NCBI GenBank assembly: GCA_905250125.1
Contig: CAJNOL010000471.1
Coordinates: forward strand, 1 to 64,000
Direction: 5' to 3'
DNA length: 64,000 bases
Source of the DNA: Rotaria sordida
Taxonomy: Eukaryota; Rotifera; Eurotatoria; Philodinida; Philodinidae
Each line of letters begins with the position of its first letter. Within the stretch, counting starts at the first letter, position 1. This document shows, piece by piece, positions 13,551 to 24,900 of this stretch. The position numbers were made by a program, and so were the translations under genes. The notes below the pieces were generated by a model. That model searched no databases and was not told where the DNA came from. It saw nothing but the letters and a program-made list of their open reading frames with translations.

Positions 13551-16105
13551 AATTGAAATATCAATCTAAATTGTAAGAATAGAAATCGAAACATATTTCT
13601 TACTGCAAATAAATAGTTTTTGCAGAGATTTTTCTTATTTATCTCACTATGCATCATATGTGTTATTCAGCTGTTGCTTAAGTATACATTTCTTGATGAC
13701 CTACCTACATAAACTACTTTGCTTAAATAGTAGTTAGAATATTTGAATGTTATGAATTGAATCGTGCGAATAATTTCTATGAGTAAGAAGGATAAGGTAG
13801 AATCGAATATCAACTAAATAAATGGATACTTAAGTGGCTTTATGCGTCTGTCATTTTTCATGTGTTTTTTACTTATTCGTTTTCTTTTTTGTATGACTCT
13901 CGTTGATATGTACAGGGAAAGAGAAAAAAAAAAGAATATCGATGCAAGGATCTCGACAGCTGCCGTCTGAATGGTTTGGATCAGACCACTTGATATAAGT
14001 TGTTTCATTTCAAGAACGTCGTTTTCATAATGGACTTAAACGATGCATATCAACAGAACTATTGGAGGTGATCAAAATAAAAACAAAAAAAGAAATAACA
14101 CAAATATTTTGACTTATTACCAATATTTCTTTTTTGAATTTGCAATTGAGAAAAAATAGATGATATTATTCATAACAAATCAGGAATTTATTCCATAGAA
14201 TTTACTTATGTTTTCGAACTCTTCAGTTCAAATTGAAATTGTTTTATGTTGGACATATGACATGATTTAATTGTACATAGTCCCTATAGAACTGATAATA
14301 TGATTAAACTTTCAAATGAACGAATTCAAGACCATTCAATCAAATATATATGACCTGTTCATTTTGATCTTCCATACATTGCATGAGAACACCTTTTTTT
14401 TTATCTGATCTATGCCTCGAATTATATGGAAAGAAATTTATTACAAACTGCATCTATAACATGGCAAATCACATTAGAATCAACAATAATTGTTTTTATT
14501 ATTATTCATATCACTTACGCTGAAATACAATAACGATACATGTTATTCGTATGATTAACAAAAATCTAGTGTGTATGTTTCGGGCGTCCGAAACTCACTT
14601 GATAATAATGTTATCAACAGAGAACAAGATAAATGTTATTTCCATAAAAATATTTTCTAAAGAAAACTTGTCAGTGCGTCCCCTTGCGGAGTTAAACTTA
14701 CAATCTCTGACTGTTATAAATTTATGATATATAGTCAGTAATTTTAAAACAAGTTATTTAAAAAAATATTAAATAAATGAATTAATCAGAATTATAAGAA
14801 TTTTTATAGTTGATACGCGCGTTCTGAAATGTTACTTTGTCGAAGTCTCATATTTAGCATTACTTTTCTATCGATTTATTTGATTCATTTAACATCTTAA
14901 TGTTGAAAAAAAAGTTATTTTTATTCTCCAATACATCTTCAATACATAACATCTATTTACTTAATAATAGTATCTATACGATACATGTTAAATATTAAAT
15001 ATCAAAAATACTAAATATTAAATAATAAAAAGTATTAAATATTAATTATTAATAATATTAAATATTAGTTATTAATTAATTAATTCGCCATTTTACTAAT
15101 TAGCTAATTAATTGATTTGTTTGTAACGATCTGTAATGGGGGTTGCTATAGTCTGTAATGGGGAGTCTGTTGTTAGGAGTCTGTAATGAGGGCTTAGGGG
15201 GAACCGCGAAACCTCGATTTAATACTTATACTCACTATTTTCTTCGAAAATATACGTGAGTTTCACAAAAAGAACATAGAAATTTTTATCGTGGAGTGAT
15301 CGAAATTATGCTTAAAAAATTACAACCCATATTTCAAGACACCTGTTGTCGAGGTTTTCTCAGAATTTCTACTATTGTGTTTCTAATAATTATCAATTGT
15401 TCATAGCTATGGAATTTGAATTATTTCCATTGAATAAGACCAATATAGCGGACAACTTGCTGTTTAAGATTGGTTGAGTTCGAGGAACTTTTCTATAATT
15501 GCTATCAAACTGATACAGAAAAACTTGATAAGAGATTTTTTGAAATAATGATAGTAACTTTATAAGTAGAAGTTAGATCGATTCATGATAAAAATTTCCT
15601 ATGTTCTTTTTTTTTGCAGGATATTTTTATGAAGATAACACTATTATCAAATGAGTCTCATGTATCAGAAACATACTAGATTGTTTTTAATCATACGAAT
15701 AATTATTGCCGTTCTTGTATCTCAATGTCTTTCTATACAAATATAAAAAATGATATTAATAATTCATTCGAAAAAAGTTATTTCCTACTAACTAATAATT
15801 TCTAAATTGATACGATCGACATAACATTAGTTGTTATTGTCATAAATTGAGAGAGATTGTCAATAATAGTCATGATGACTCTATCGACACTTAGATTTTC
15901 GATAAATTACATTCTCAATTAAATTGGATAAATAAAATCTATATGAAATCTATAATAATTGAATCTTTTACTAATAATCATGTAATACTTTTAGTTAGGT
16001 ATATATTCACTCTGATGTTTTCAATTTGTGAGTTATAGTAAGAGCAATTTCTCGTTAAGTATTGATTGAAATATGTTCTTTTGAAAATTCCAAACTAATA
16101 TAAAC
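13551..16105. other. Intergenic region, mostly featureless
   Basis: AT-rich DNA between the start of the Rab gene and a transposon. TAAATATTAAATA-type low complexity lies at about 14985-15110. No exon with protein similarity was recognised on either strand. Confidence 0.5.
15130..15201 (+). repeat. Short G-rich imperfect tandem repeat
   Basis: About four imperfect copies of GTCTGTAATGGGG (variants ATCTGTAATGGGGG, GTCTGTTGTTAGGA, GTCTGTAATGAGGG) followed by GCTTAGGGGG. It contrasts sharply with the surrounding AT-rich DNA. It could be a small minisatellite. Confidence 0.55.
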
Positions 16106-17032
16106 TATGATGCAAAAGTAATGGTCGAAATCTCTAATCATAGTTCTCTGTTTAGGAACATCTTGTAAAGTAAATTTTTTTTTTTTATTAAAACGAGCAA
16201 TGTCTGAACTACAAAGTTTGTATCAGCCACATTTTTTCAAAACGAATTCGAGAAAAAACAAAAGCCCAAAACTAAACACGTCTTAAAAAGTTCTTGCAAC
16301 ATTTTTTAGCTTGAAAAATGTGTGTTTCTCAATTATTTTAGGCTACACGGTCTAAATATTCACAAAAAAATACACAAAAATGTAGTGCATCAAAAATTCT
16401 ATTACTATCAGCATTGTGAAAATTGTTTAGATCCATTCTTGACTGTTTAATCGAACAAGTTTGAAAAATGAGATTTTTTCCAAGAACTATCAGTCTGAAA
16501 GAATATCAGCCATTAGTATCAGAAATCATATATCAAGTCGATTTATTTTGCGTTATTCGTTCGAAATATGTCAGATCATAGAAATTTAACACAAAAAAAA
16601 ATAACTCAATATATATATTTTTTTTACCGTTACAAAACGGCGATATAGTGAGAATAAACAAATTATTCAGTCTCTGTCTCTAAAGAGGTGATGTGTTCGT
16701 ATTAACACTAGGACCAAATTTTATTTCCAATACATGATTAGAAGGAGAGTTCTTTAAGCTACAATAATCATCAATGAAAGTATTTTTTTTTGTTCTCTTC
16801 TAGCATTAAAAAACTGAGATCACTCGCTGATCAAGTTGCAAGAACGTTTTTAGACATGTTTGATTTTTTTGGCTTCTCTTTTTTTCTCAAATTCTTCCTG
16901 GAAAAATATAGCTGACACAAACCTTGTAGTTCAGGCATTACTCGTTTTAATTTAAAAAAAAAATTTATTTTGCAAGATGTTCCTAAACGAAGACCTATGA
17001 CAGTAAATTTCGGCAATTACTTTTGTATCGTA
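16106..17032. mobile_element. Non-autonomous Tc1/mariner-like element with 205-bp terminal inverted repeats
   Basis: The arms 16106-16310 and 16828-17032 are inverted copies over about 205 bases. Paired stretches include GATGCAAAAGTAATGG with GATACAAAAGTAATTG, GTTTAGGAACATCTTG (identical), and TGAACTACAAAGTTTGT with TGAACTACAAGGTTTGT. Both outer edges are TA, as expected for this superfamily, and the CAAAAGTAA end resembles Tc1-type termini. The 515-bp middle contains no recognisable transposase, so this is a long-TIR MITE or an internally replaced copy. Confidence 0.7.
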
Positions 17033-17671
17033 GGATTATTTGATAATCCCTAAACATCTCTTTCAAAAAGCAAAGCAATTGATAAAAAAAACTGATTAAC
17101 TATTGGAGAGTTTTATTTTGTATTTGTTGATCGTTTAATTCGTAAATTTGAAGAAACAGTATAAAGCCGTACGTATTTTGAAATAGTAATAAACAAACCG
17201 ATATAAACTAGTTTTAATTACAAATGATACCGTACGTATAAAGTGCTATTTAAATGATGAAATTCATTCCAGGAATATCAAAATGAACAATTCGAAGAAA
17301 AAAAAGTGAAATATAGAGAATCAGATTTAGGAAACTTTTTAGTGTTGTTGATCAGTATAGTATTGTTTGTCATAATGTTTCTTTTATTCGTTCTATTATT
17401 ATCGAAGATGATCTGTAATGTTTTCAATTGAAATCGTTATAATTTATAATTTATTTTTCTATAGATGGAATAGCTGTATGTATGATCTATGTCAATAGGT
17501 CATTTCATTTTTATTAAATTAGATGTAAAAATATAATTAAAGATGTTGATGAAAATAACTGTTACATGCATAGTTGATGTTATTTTAATTCTTCTTACTT
17601 TTTTCAACCAAACACGTTAATAGACTATGAAGATATAAAAACGAAGAAATATTTTTTAGTAGTGGAAATTA
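17033..17671. other. Intergenic sequence, nothing recognised
   Basis: AT-rich DNA without protein similarity or clear repeats. Confidence 0.45.
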
Positions 17672-17698
17672 TGATCTTGATGATGATGATGATGATGA
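17672..17698 (+). repeat. GAT trinucleotide microsatellite
   Basis: A short run of about seven GAT units next to the mariner end and the assembly gap. Confidence 0.8.
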
Positions 17699-17712
17699 AT
17701 TTCTATATAATA

Positions 17713-17752
17713 TTAGGTTGACTAAAAAGTTCGCGGTCACTTGCAAAAAGGA
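17713..17752 (+). mobile_element. Mariner terminal repeat running into the assembly gap
   Basis: The 40 bases before the gap start TTAGGTTGACTAAAAAGTTC, directly after a TA. They match the terminal repeat style of mariner elements (TTAGGTTGGCTAAAAAGTT in many animals). The rest of the element is hidden in, or lost to, the N run; no opposite end is seen just after it. Multi-copy mariner elements commonly break assemblies, which would explain the gap. Confidence 0.65.
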
Positions 17753-17852
17753 NNNNNNNNNNNNNNNNNNNNNNNNNNNNNNNNNNNNNNNNNNNNNNNN
17801 NNNNNNNNNNNNNNNNNNNNNNNNNNNNNNNNNNNNNNNNNNNNNNNNNNNN
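17753..17852. other. Assembly gap of 100 Ns
   Basis: Exactly 100 consecutive N characters, the usual placeholder for a scaffold gap of unknown size. Confidence 0.99.
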
Positions 17853-18635
17853 CTATTCATTTTGAGGAAAGACTCTGAAATTTAGTAAATATCGATTATA
17901 TAACAAACAAAGAAATCAATTTGAATATTCTTTTCTTTTTTTGAGAGAAAAAAATTCATGAAAATTCTTTTATGGTGTTATTATTTGTTGTTGTTTTTTG
18001 TGTATACTATTCTAAATGCGTCGGTGTTAACCATATATGACAAAAACAACAATCTAGTACCGTTCTTTTTCTTTCTGTTTAGAAACAAATAGAAATAGTT
18101 TATTGAAGCGTTTTTTTGCTATTCATGCCTAACACCATATCTTCTAATGGCAAATAAAGCTAGAGACAGAAAAAAATAGGTCTCTATCTGTGATATTTTG
18201 GCCATATTTCTTGAAGAATATTAGCGACAACATTTCTGATAATATAAAGAAAGATATTTTAGCATCATTCTCTCCTCTGTGGCTTAATGCTAGTAATATA
18301 TGTTGTTGTCATCCACAAGGACGACGAGAAAAGGGAAGAAATGGACAAAAAAACCACACAAAAACTACTTGCTTATATAAGCTAAAGAGAAAAAAAAACA
18401 GAACGAATGTTAATAGATCAGAAATATGGTACTGTCTCCCCCTACATAGCCAAATAAATACAATCCACATAAACAGATAGAGAGAATACTAGTATATACG
18501 AGTACATAATATGTGAGGTTCTTTAGATGAATAGATAGAAGAAGAATAAGTAAATGCAAATAAATTGAAGATATTTTATTTTATGTAATTTTAATTAGAA
18601 AATTGATAATAATTTTTTTTATTTTATAGACCAAC
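17853..18635 (+). promoter_or_regulatory. Upstream and 5' leader region of the Tyr/Arg-rich gene
   Basis: No coding similarity was recognised. The segment ends in a polypyrimidine-rich stretch and TTTATAG at 18623-18629, a splice acceptor six bases before the start codon. The transcript therefore has a 5' leader joined by cis- or trans-splicing. Confidence 0.45.
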
Positions 18636-20159
18636 ATGTCACGTCGAGCTCGTTCATTGAGTCGCCTCCGTGGTGTAACACCAGGACGCGAAACAACTCC
18701 ATCTATTTACGAGGCTGGATCAGCTTATGATGGTACCGGTGGAAGCGGTTTTTCAACCCGTCTGAATGTTTATACACCTGATGTCTATGGAGCATTTTCT
18801 CGTTTGGGTCGATCTGCTTCAGTAGCTCGATTCAAGGATGTCGACAATGAATTGCTCGGTAGTGACTACAATCGATGGAATCGATCACGATCGGTCAATC
18901 GTTTTGATTATTTAAGAGCAAGACGTCCTTATTCTGCATATGGTACACATGATTTCGATTATTTTGATCGTTATACAGAACGTATTCGGGATAAAACACC
19001 AATTGCTCTTGATAGTCATTATAGACATTATAGGCCTTATTATTGGTATCATACAGCACCGCGTACCTTTTATTATTATTTTCCATACGATGATTGGCGT
19101 TATCGACCACTTTATAACTATCGTTCACCTGCACTTTATTCAGCTGCAGGTAATTCATCGTATGATTATCGTTTTAATGATTCAATTGATCGTGTATCCT
19201 CGTTAAAACGTGCCATGCGTGATATTGATTATACACGTGAATTACGACAATTACGTTATCGTACACCATCAACATTTTCGGCTCTTACACATGATAATCA
19301 ATATTTAGGTCGAGCACGTGACGATGTTCGACGTGCTATTGATTTTCGTGTTGGTAGTAGCGGTATTTCAAGACTTGATAATCCAAGAGATTATTTTGGA
19401 AGAAAAGTAAGTGTAAATTCCTTCTTTTTTTGGATAGATGAACTAGAGGATAGAAAAAGATTTTTTATTTTAGTATCATTATTATGATTAAATTTATGGT
19501 TCAAATAGGTTCATGTGATTCACTAATATTGAGTTTTAAACAGACTATTTTCTTTTTTTCTATGATAGTTTAGTATAAATTAACAAAATAAATATTAATT
19601 TGATTCTCATAGAATAAAAAAAAATGTTAATAATTAAATATAATTTATTGAATTTTTTTTTTATTAGTATGTTCAATTTGAAAAAGATGGTGTTAATAAT
19701 GTCGGTGTTCAATATACTGGTTTAACAAAAGCTGTAGAACATAAGCCAAGTTATTGGAGAGCTGAAGATAATGTTGAAACGGGCTAGTAAGTTGTAGTTT
19801 TTATTATTTTATTAATATTTATCTATAAAAATAAAATTTTATCAAGTGATTTACAAGAACAAAATGATGATACATTATATAAACTTTATGATAATCAAAA
19901 TCTGATTGATTCAAGTCGTGAATCGCTTTTACAAGATAAAGCTGGTATTGCTCCTCGAATGTTTTATTTCGATTTGAATTCTGTAAGATATATCTATTTG
20001 TTATTGAATTAAAATGAATTGATTTATTTATTAATTTAGCGCCAGGCTCGTCGTGACGTTGATAATTCATTACGTCTCGTTCGTAATCTTAAACAATTCA
20101 AACACGAGACATTTAATCGATTATCACAACCATGGACATTTGGAAGATATGTTTATTAG
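18636..20159 (+). CDS. Tyr/Arg-rich protein of unknown function, 381 residues
   Basis: Four exons (18636-19406, 19668-19786, 19847-19982, 20040-20159) join in frame to 382 codons including the stop; all introns are GT-AG. The start follows a splice acceptor (TTATAG then ACCAAC and ATG). The N-terminus is basic and Ser/Arg-rich (MSRRARSLSRLRG) with a GxGGSGFSTR stretch. Residues about 85-190 are extremely rich in Tyr, Arg, Asp and His (RHYRPYYWYH, FYYYFPYDDWRYRP). The C-terminal third is more ordinary and ends FGRYVY. No transmembrane segment or catalytic motif is visible. Composition suggests a structural or filament-associated protein, but I do not recognise the family. Codon use and intron structure match a real host gene. 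Confidence 0.8.
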
Positions 20160-21844
20160 AAAAAAACAACAGAGAAAAGGGCATTTCCAACGATGTCTCA
20201 ATAAGCAGAAATAACCTTCTCGTTGAATAAGGAAGAAAGTCATTTCTTGTCGCTTCTTTTCTAATTTTCTTTCTTATGTGTGAACCTTTTATCCTTCGCC
20301 TTTCACAATGTTAAAAAGCATCAAGCTTTTTTTACGATAAAACATAATTTTGCTTTTTCATTGTTCGCATTGTATTTTTTTTTCTCTATATTTATAATAC
20401 AATCTACTTTTATACAAATATATCTATCTACGTAGTTTAGCATATCGTAAAAAGAATAATATACACGCCAATGCTTTGACTTAAATTAATTCATTATTGG
20501 TTGATTGGACAAAGGAGTTCAATAATAATGAATGGTATTAGACATTTATTCAAGCTTTTAAACTACGAGAAAAATTGAACATTTTTTGCACTCATTTCTA
20601 AAAACTATACATTTTACATTCTTAATCAAGTTTTTTAATTTGACTTCGATAATCACTGCGAAAGTACGAGATGCTTTTCTCGATTATTTCTATTCGGTTG
20701 TTTGCATACTCTAAACATTTCTTAGGTAAGGTTGGTGGTGATCCTGTAAGAATTAAGTTACAATTAGCTCTTAATTTCAAAGGAGCACCCGTTGAATCAG
20801 TCCCGAACGTATCTGCCTAGCTCTCTTGGGGATGAGTACAAATTCCTGGGAACAAATGCGAGGACAGATGTAAGCCAATGTATAAATAGACAGTGGCAGC
20901 TGAAGGTGTTTAATAGTTTTTGCCTCTCAACTAAAACCCGTCGGGTTGGTCTTGAGCCCAATGGGATCTAGACGTCTGAGAAATATGTAGGTTGCGGTAG
21001 CCACTGCATAACTAAAGATCGGAAAAAGTATCTCGCATCTTCGCTGTGACTATCTATTTCGATTAGAAAATTTTGATTGGGAGTATCAAAATACGGTTCG
21101 ACCGAGTCCGAGTCCGAAAATTTTGAATCCAACGGGCTCTACTGTCGACGGTAGAAATTAAAAATTTTCAAGAAATTTTTTCAAGTTTTTTCTTTGTTTT
21201 GAGAAATTTCGAAATAAAATAAGAAAACACAAGAATGATAGGAAATATACTGATAAAAGTTTAGACAAGGACATACCTGGAGTCTGATCCTGGTGATAGA
21301 AAATTTGTAACACTCTAGTATTTATTTTTCATTTATGACGTTTTAGCCGATTAACTTACAGCTCTAAATAAAAATGACACTCCAATGTTCGAATTGTTGT
21401 TCTTTTTTTTTTACATGTAAATCACAATTAGCCATCGGATTATTCAATCTAATCATTTGATATGGTCATATGGCTCAAGAAAATGAACATCGATTAGATA
21501 TTATTCGACAAAATTTAACCAAAATGAGATTATTCACAGGAAAAATGCTTTTAATTTTCTACAATGTAAAACACAAAAGTTCATCTCGAGAAGTTGAATT
21601 ATCAATGAAATGAACTCGAGTTTTTCATTCATTGAAAATCAATAACAAACAATAACTATTATTGGGCACTCCTTCATTAGATTAAAAATAGTTGACGGTT
21701 GTATGGATTACAGGAGTTTCAGTCCACGGAATCTTCGACTTGGATCGAAATTTCTTTAGGACTTTCGGCCTGTCCTTAAACTGATCTCATTGATATCATC
21801 CCTAAAACAAATTTAGGTTTTTCTAATTAGATGCTAAATATTAC
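20160..21844. other. 3' flank and intergenic DNA
   Basis: The first 250 bases are the probable 3' untranslated region, T-rich with TTTATAAT-like stretches. The rest carries no supported gene. A stretch at 20836-20970 has higher GC than its surroundings and may be an old repeat, but it was not identified. Confidence 0.4.
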
Positions 21845-21964
21845 ACTGCTGAACAGGACGACATAGTACTCAGCAACATGGCATAGTGCTGAGTAGAACA
21901 ACATAATCCTCAGCCAGATGGCGTAGTGATGAGCAGGATAACATAGAGCTCAGCAAGACGGCTT
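21845..21964 (+). repeat. Tandem repeat, about 40-bp unit, three copies
   Basis: Three consecutive diverged copies carry the same order of landmarks: GCTGAGYAG-like, then ACATAGTRCTCAGC-like, then ACATGGC/AGATGGC. Copies are roughly 38-40 bases and about 75-80 percent alike by eye. Confidence 0.65.
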
Positions 21965-21989
21965 GAGTGTGGATGTGAATAAAGAATAT

Positions 21990-22110
21990 CCACATTTTCA
22001 CCCACACCCACGCTCACACCTACACCTTCACCCACACCCACCCTCACACCTACACCTTCACCCACACCCACGCTCACACCTACACCTTCACCCACAGCCA
22101 CACCTCAGAG
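21990..22110 (+). repeat. Pyrimidine/CA-rich minisatellite, 30-bp unit
   Basis: More than three near-identical 30-base units, each CACCCACACCCACGCTCACA followed by CCTACACCTT. It begins 25 bases after the preceding tandem array. Open frames on both strands here are repeat artefacts. Confidence 0.85.
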
Positions 22111-23650
22111 CCGCTTTCTGTTCCTTTTTCAAAACAAATCTTGAATGTGCATTACTTATCGTGCAAACAATCTTCAATACAAAAGAAAATTTGAAAATGA
22201 TGTACTTTAGGTTTCACTCAATTATTTTGTTTCTTTTGTTGGAAAAAAAGACCAAAGAATTTTTCCAACTTTAAAGTATTCGTTTGCTTATTGTTGTGTC
22301 AATAAACAGTAACTGATTACGGAGAGAGTTGCAAGAAGACATTAAAAAGCTTTATGCAAGAGTAAAACTAGCTGTCTGATTGAAACGAAAAGTAATGAAA
22401 TATAAACATCTTTGAAAAAAAACTCGGCAGTTTTGAATAAACTAAAAATTGCCAGAAGAGCAACATTTTCTGTTCAGTTTGATAAACGTGACAGTACGCA
22501 ACAATGACTCATTTATTAAAAATAGGGTATTAAATGTAATTATATTTCATAATTCGTTGATATAGAAATTTATTTGCAAATATCCATATAGCAATTGATG
22601 CAGTTAAACATTCTTTTTTAGAAGTCTATACCTTCGATCTAGAATTTGATGTTGACAGTGCCTATTCAAAGAATTTTATGTCGTAAGAGGCACATAATGT
22701 CGATATCTGGTCAATGTTCAAATCTATTCAATTCGCACAGTACTGTGGATAGATACTGTATCTTTTATCAAACAATTAAATGGATCTTTCTTTAGTGCTT
22801 CAACTTCCTTGCCGTCGATAATTTTATTCCAAAAGAAGTAATCTATTGATTCGTTGTCTATGATTTTTAATAACAATATTATTCACAATATTCAACCTTT
22901 TCTCAATAAAAACAACATTGGTTGAAGCTTTGCATATGCTTGGTCATACATTGCTTATAGAAGTCATACTTATCCAATACTTTGATAGTCTGATCAATTT
23001 TTACTTCCGAATTAGTTGTAAAATTGTGATTATATTCATCAGTTGATATGCACACAATTTATGTAAGTATATTTTATACAACATTAATATTTACTTATAA
23101 CTATTAGCACTATTAAGGATGTTGGTTTAGTCATCAAATACGTATCAAATAAAAAGAAAAACAACAAAAAGAAAGAAGAATAAGGTTATATATTCTCATT
23201 AATTTGAAGTGTGTGCCACAACCTTTTTCGTTCTGAAATGCATTCATTATTAAGTACCGCTCGTCAATATTATCGGAAGAAAAATAGGAAGTATGTTTGG
23301 CAGCAATTTTTATGGTATTGCTTTAAAAATACAAGTTGGAATTTTTCGGAGAAAAAAAAACACACTAAAAGATTAGGTCCTCTTAGCAAACATGAAAGCA
23401 TTTTTTTGCTATAGACAGTGCTCTGATGACAGCACAAAAGTTTCTTGGAAGTCGAAAGTAAACAGTTCGTGATTCGGCGAAAAACTTCGAGTGGATATTT
23501 TTTGTCATTTATATTCAATGTAATTCTTCAGAATTTTGATGTACCTGCTGGAAGGTTGTTTATCGATTTCGCTATTCGCTACATTCAATAATAAATATTC
23601 AAGGCAAAGTATTATTATCGAACCTATCTCAAGGTCTATTTTCATGATTT
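22111..23650. other. Intergenic DNA, nothing recognised
   Basis: AT-rich sequence between two minisatellite zones, without exon-like similarity on either strand. Confidence 0.45.
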
Positions 23651-23820
23651 CGATTTTACTTGGCCCTTTAAAGTCCTCAAGTACCCTCCTTGCATAGACC
23701 TTGAAGAATCATAAGTATCTCTGGATAGCTCTTGAAGAATTATAGGTACTCTCCTGGATGGCCCTTGATGAGTCATAGGTATCTTCCTTGGATAGCCTTG
23801 AAAAGTTAGAAATAGCAATC
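23650..23820 (+). repeat. Diverged minisatellite, about 40-bp unit
   Basis: Four diverged copies share the order CTTGAAGAATCATA, then GTATCTCTGGATAG-like. The motif (GGATAGCCCTTGA-like) is the same as in the cleaner arrays at 24290 and 24690, so this looks like an older member of one family. Confidence 0.6.
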
Positions 23821-24289
23821 CATAACTTACAAGGGATAGACGTATTAGAATTATTAGGAATGCTAAATTAATCCTAACACCAAGGCATTGATTAATTCTA
23901 ATGCCAATAATGCTAAAGCATTAGACTTATTGATTCATGCTAATGATAATTCTAATGCGACACCCCTAGTCTTACTCTTTATAACATTATTCGACCTCTA
24001 ACCCGGCACAGAGAAACACACAGACACTGAACAATATACATAGAGTAGCGAGAACCAGTGGATACTGCACGGCTGCTTTCTCCTTTAACGTATGACCTCA
24101 ACCGTTTAACTTTTCATCCGGTCACAGACATACACATACTCGATATTATGTATATAGATAAATGGCCCTACGGCCTCATACTATTATATCGTACATATTT
24201 TTATAGTACATGTAGACTTCGCCCTTATAGCCGTATATCCCTTGTAGCTCTTGTAGTTTTATCCTCTTATTGCCTTACTCCCTTCAAGG

Positions 24290-24560
24290 TCTATGGATGG
24301 GTAACCTATAGAACAGCCCTTGGGGACATATGAGTTCCTTCATAGGATAGCGTTTGAGGACATATGAGTTCCCCATAGGATAGCCCTTGAGGATCTATGG
24401 ATACCCTCATAGGATAGTCCTTGCTGGCCTATGGATATATTCATAGGATAGTCCTTGAGGGCGTATGGATATACTCATAGGATAGTCCTTGAGGGCGTAT
24501 GGATATACTCATAGGATAGCCCTTGAGGACCTATGGATTCCTATACAGTAGCCCTTGGGG
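24290..24560 (+). repeat. Minisatellite, about 38-bp unit, seven copies
   Basis: Successive units contain CATAGGATAGYCCTTGAGG followed by RYATATGGATAY or a variant. Two adjacent units near 24435-24510 are identical, indicating recent slippage or unequal exchange. No protein is supported. Confidence 0.85.
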
Positions 24561-24569
24561 ACTCCCCTT

Positions 24570-24900
24570 ATAGCCTTATTTAACCTTTAACCTTTGACCT
24601 CTGACCTTTGACCTGGTAACAGACAGACAACTGTGCTTTATTATAGTGGTATGGATAGATTACCTTATCCTTTATTACCTGCCCTCTTACTGCCTTACTC
24701 CCGTCAAGGCCTGTGGGTAGCCCTATATAACAGCCCTTGAGGACCTGTGGGTACCCCCATAGGTTAGCCCTTGAGGACTCATGGATGTCCCCGTATAATA
24801 GCCCTTGACTTCCTAAGGGTACCCCATTAAGCCCTTGGGACCCTTCTCCTTATAGTCTTATTTGACCTTTAATCTTTGACCTGGTACAGACAGACACTGA
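24570..24900 (+). repeat. Second minisatellite block with repeated flank motif
   Basis: Three units of the same family (ATAGCCCTTGAGGACC-like) occur at 24690-24840. The flank motif TTTGACCTGGTAACAGACAGACA at about 24606 recurs as TTTGACCTGGTACAGACAGACA at 24875, and in diverged form near 23992. The whole region 23650-24900 is therefore a higher-order repeat of arrays plus a unique flank. Confidence 0.65.

Noticed and set aside
18895-19206. Antisense and alternative-frame ORFs across the Tyr/Arg-rich gene
   Set aside because: Shadows of the biased codon composition of the real exon; no splice support.
20836-20990. A GC-richer stretch translating to DEYKFLGTNARTDVSQ and WQLKVFNSF, vaguely like the thumb of a LINE reverse transcriptase
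   Set aside because: Too short, no RT catalytic motif (YxDD) or flanking element structure; a BLASTX hit to a LINE over 20700-21100 would be needed.
21910-22274. ORFs spanning the CACCCACACC minisatellite
   Set aside because: Peptides are pure tandem-repeat translations (HLHLHPHP, GVGVSVGV).
24058-24333. 91-codon ORF next to the minisatellite
   Set aside because: Runs into the repeat array, has no domain and no splice context.
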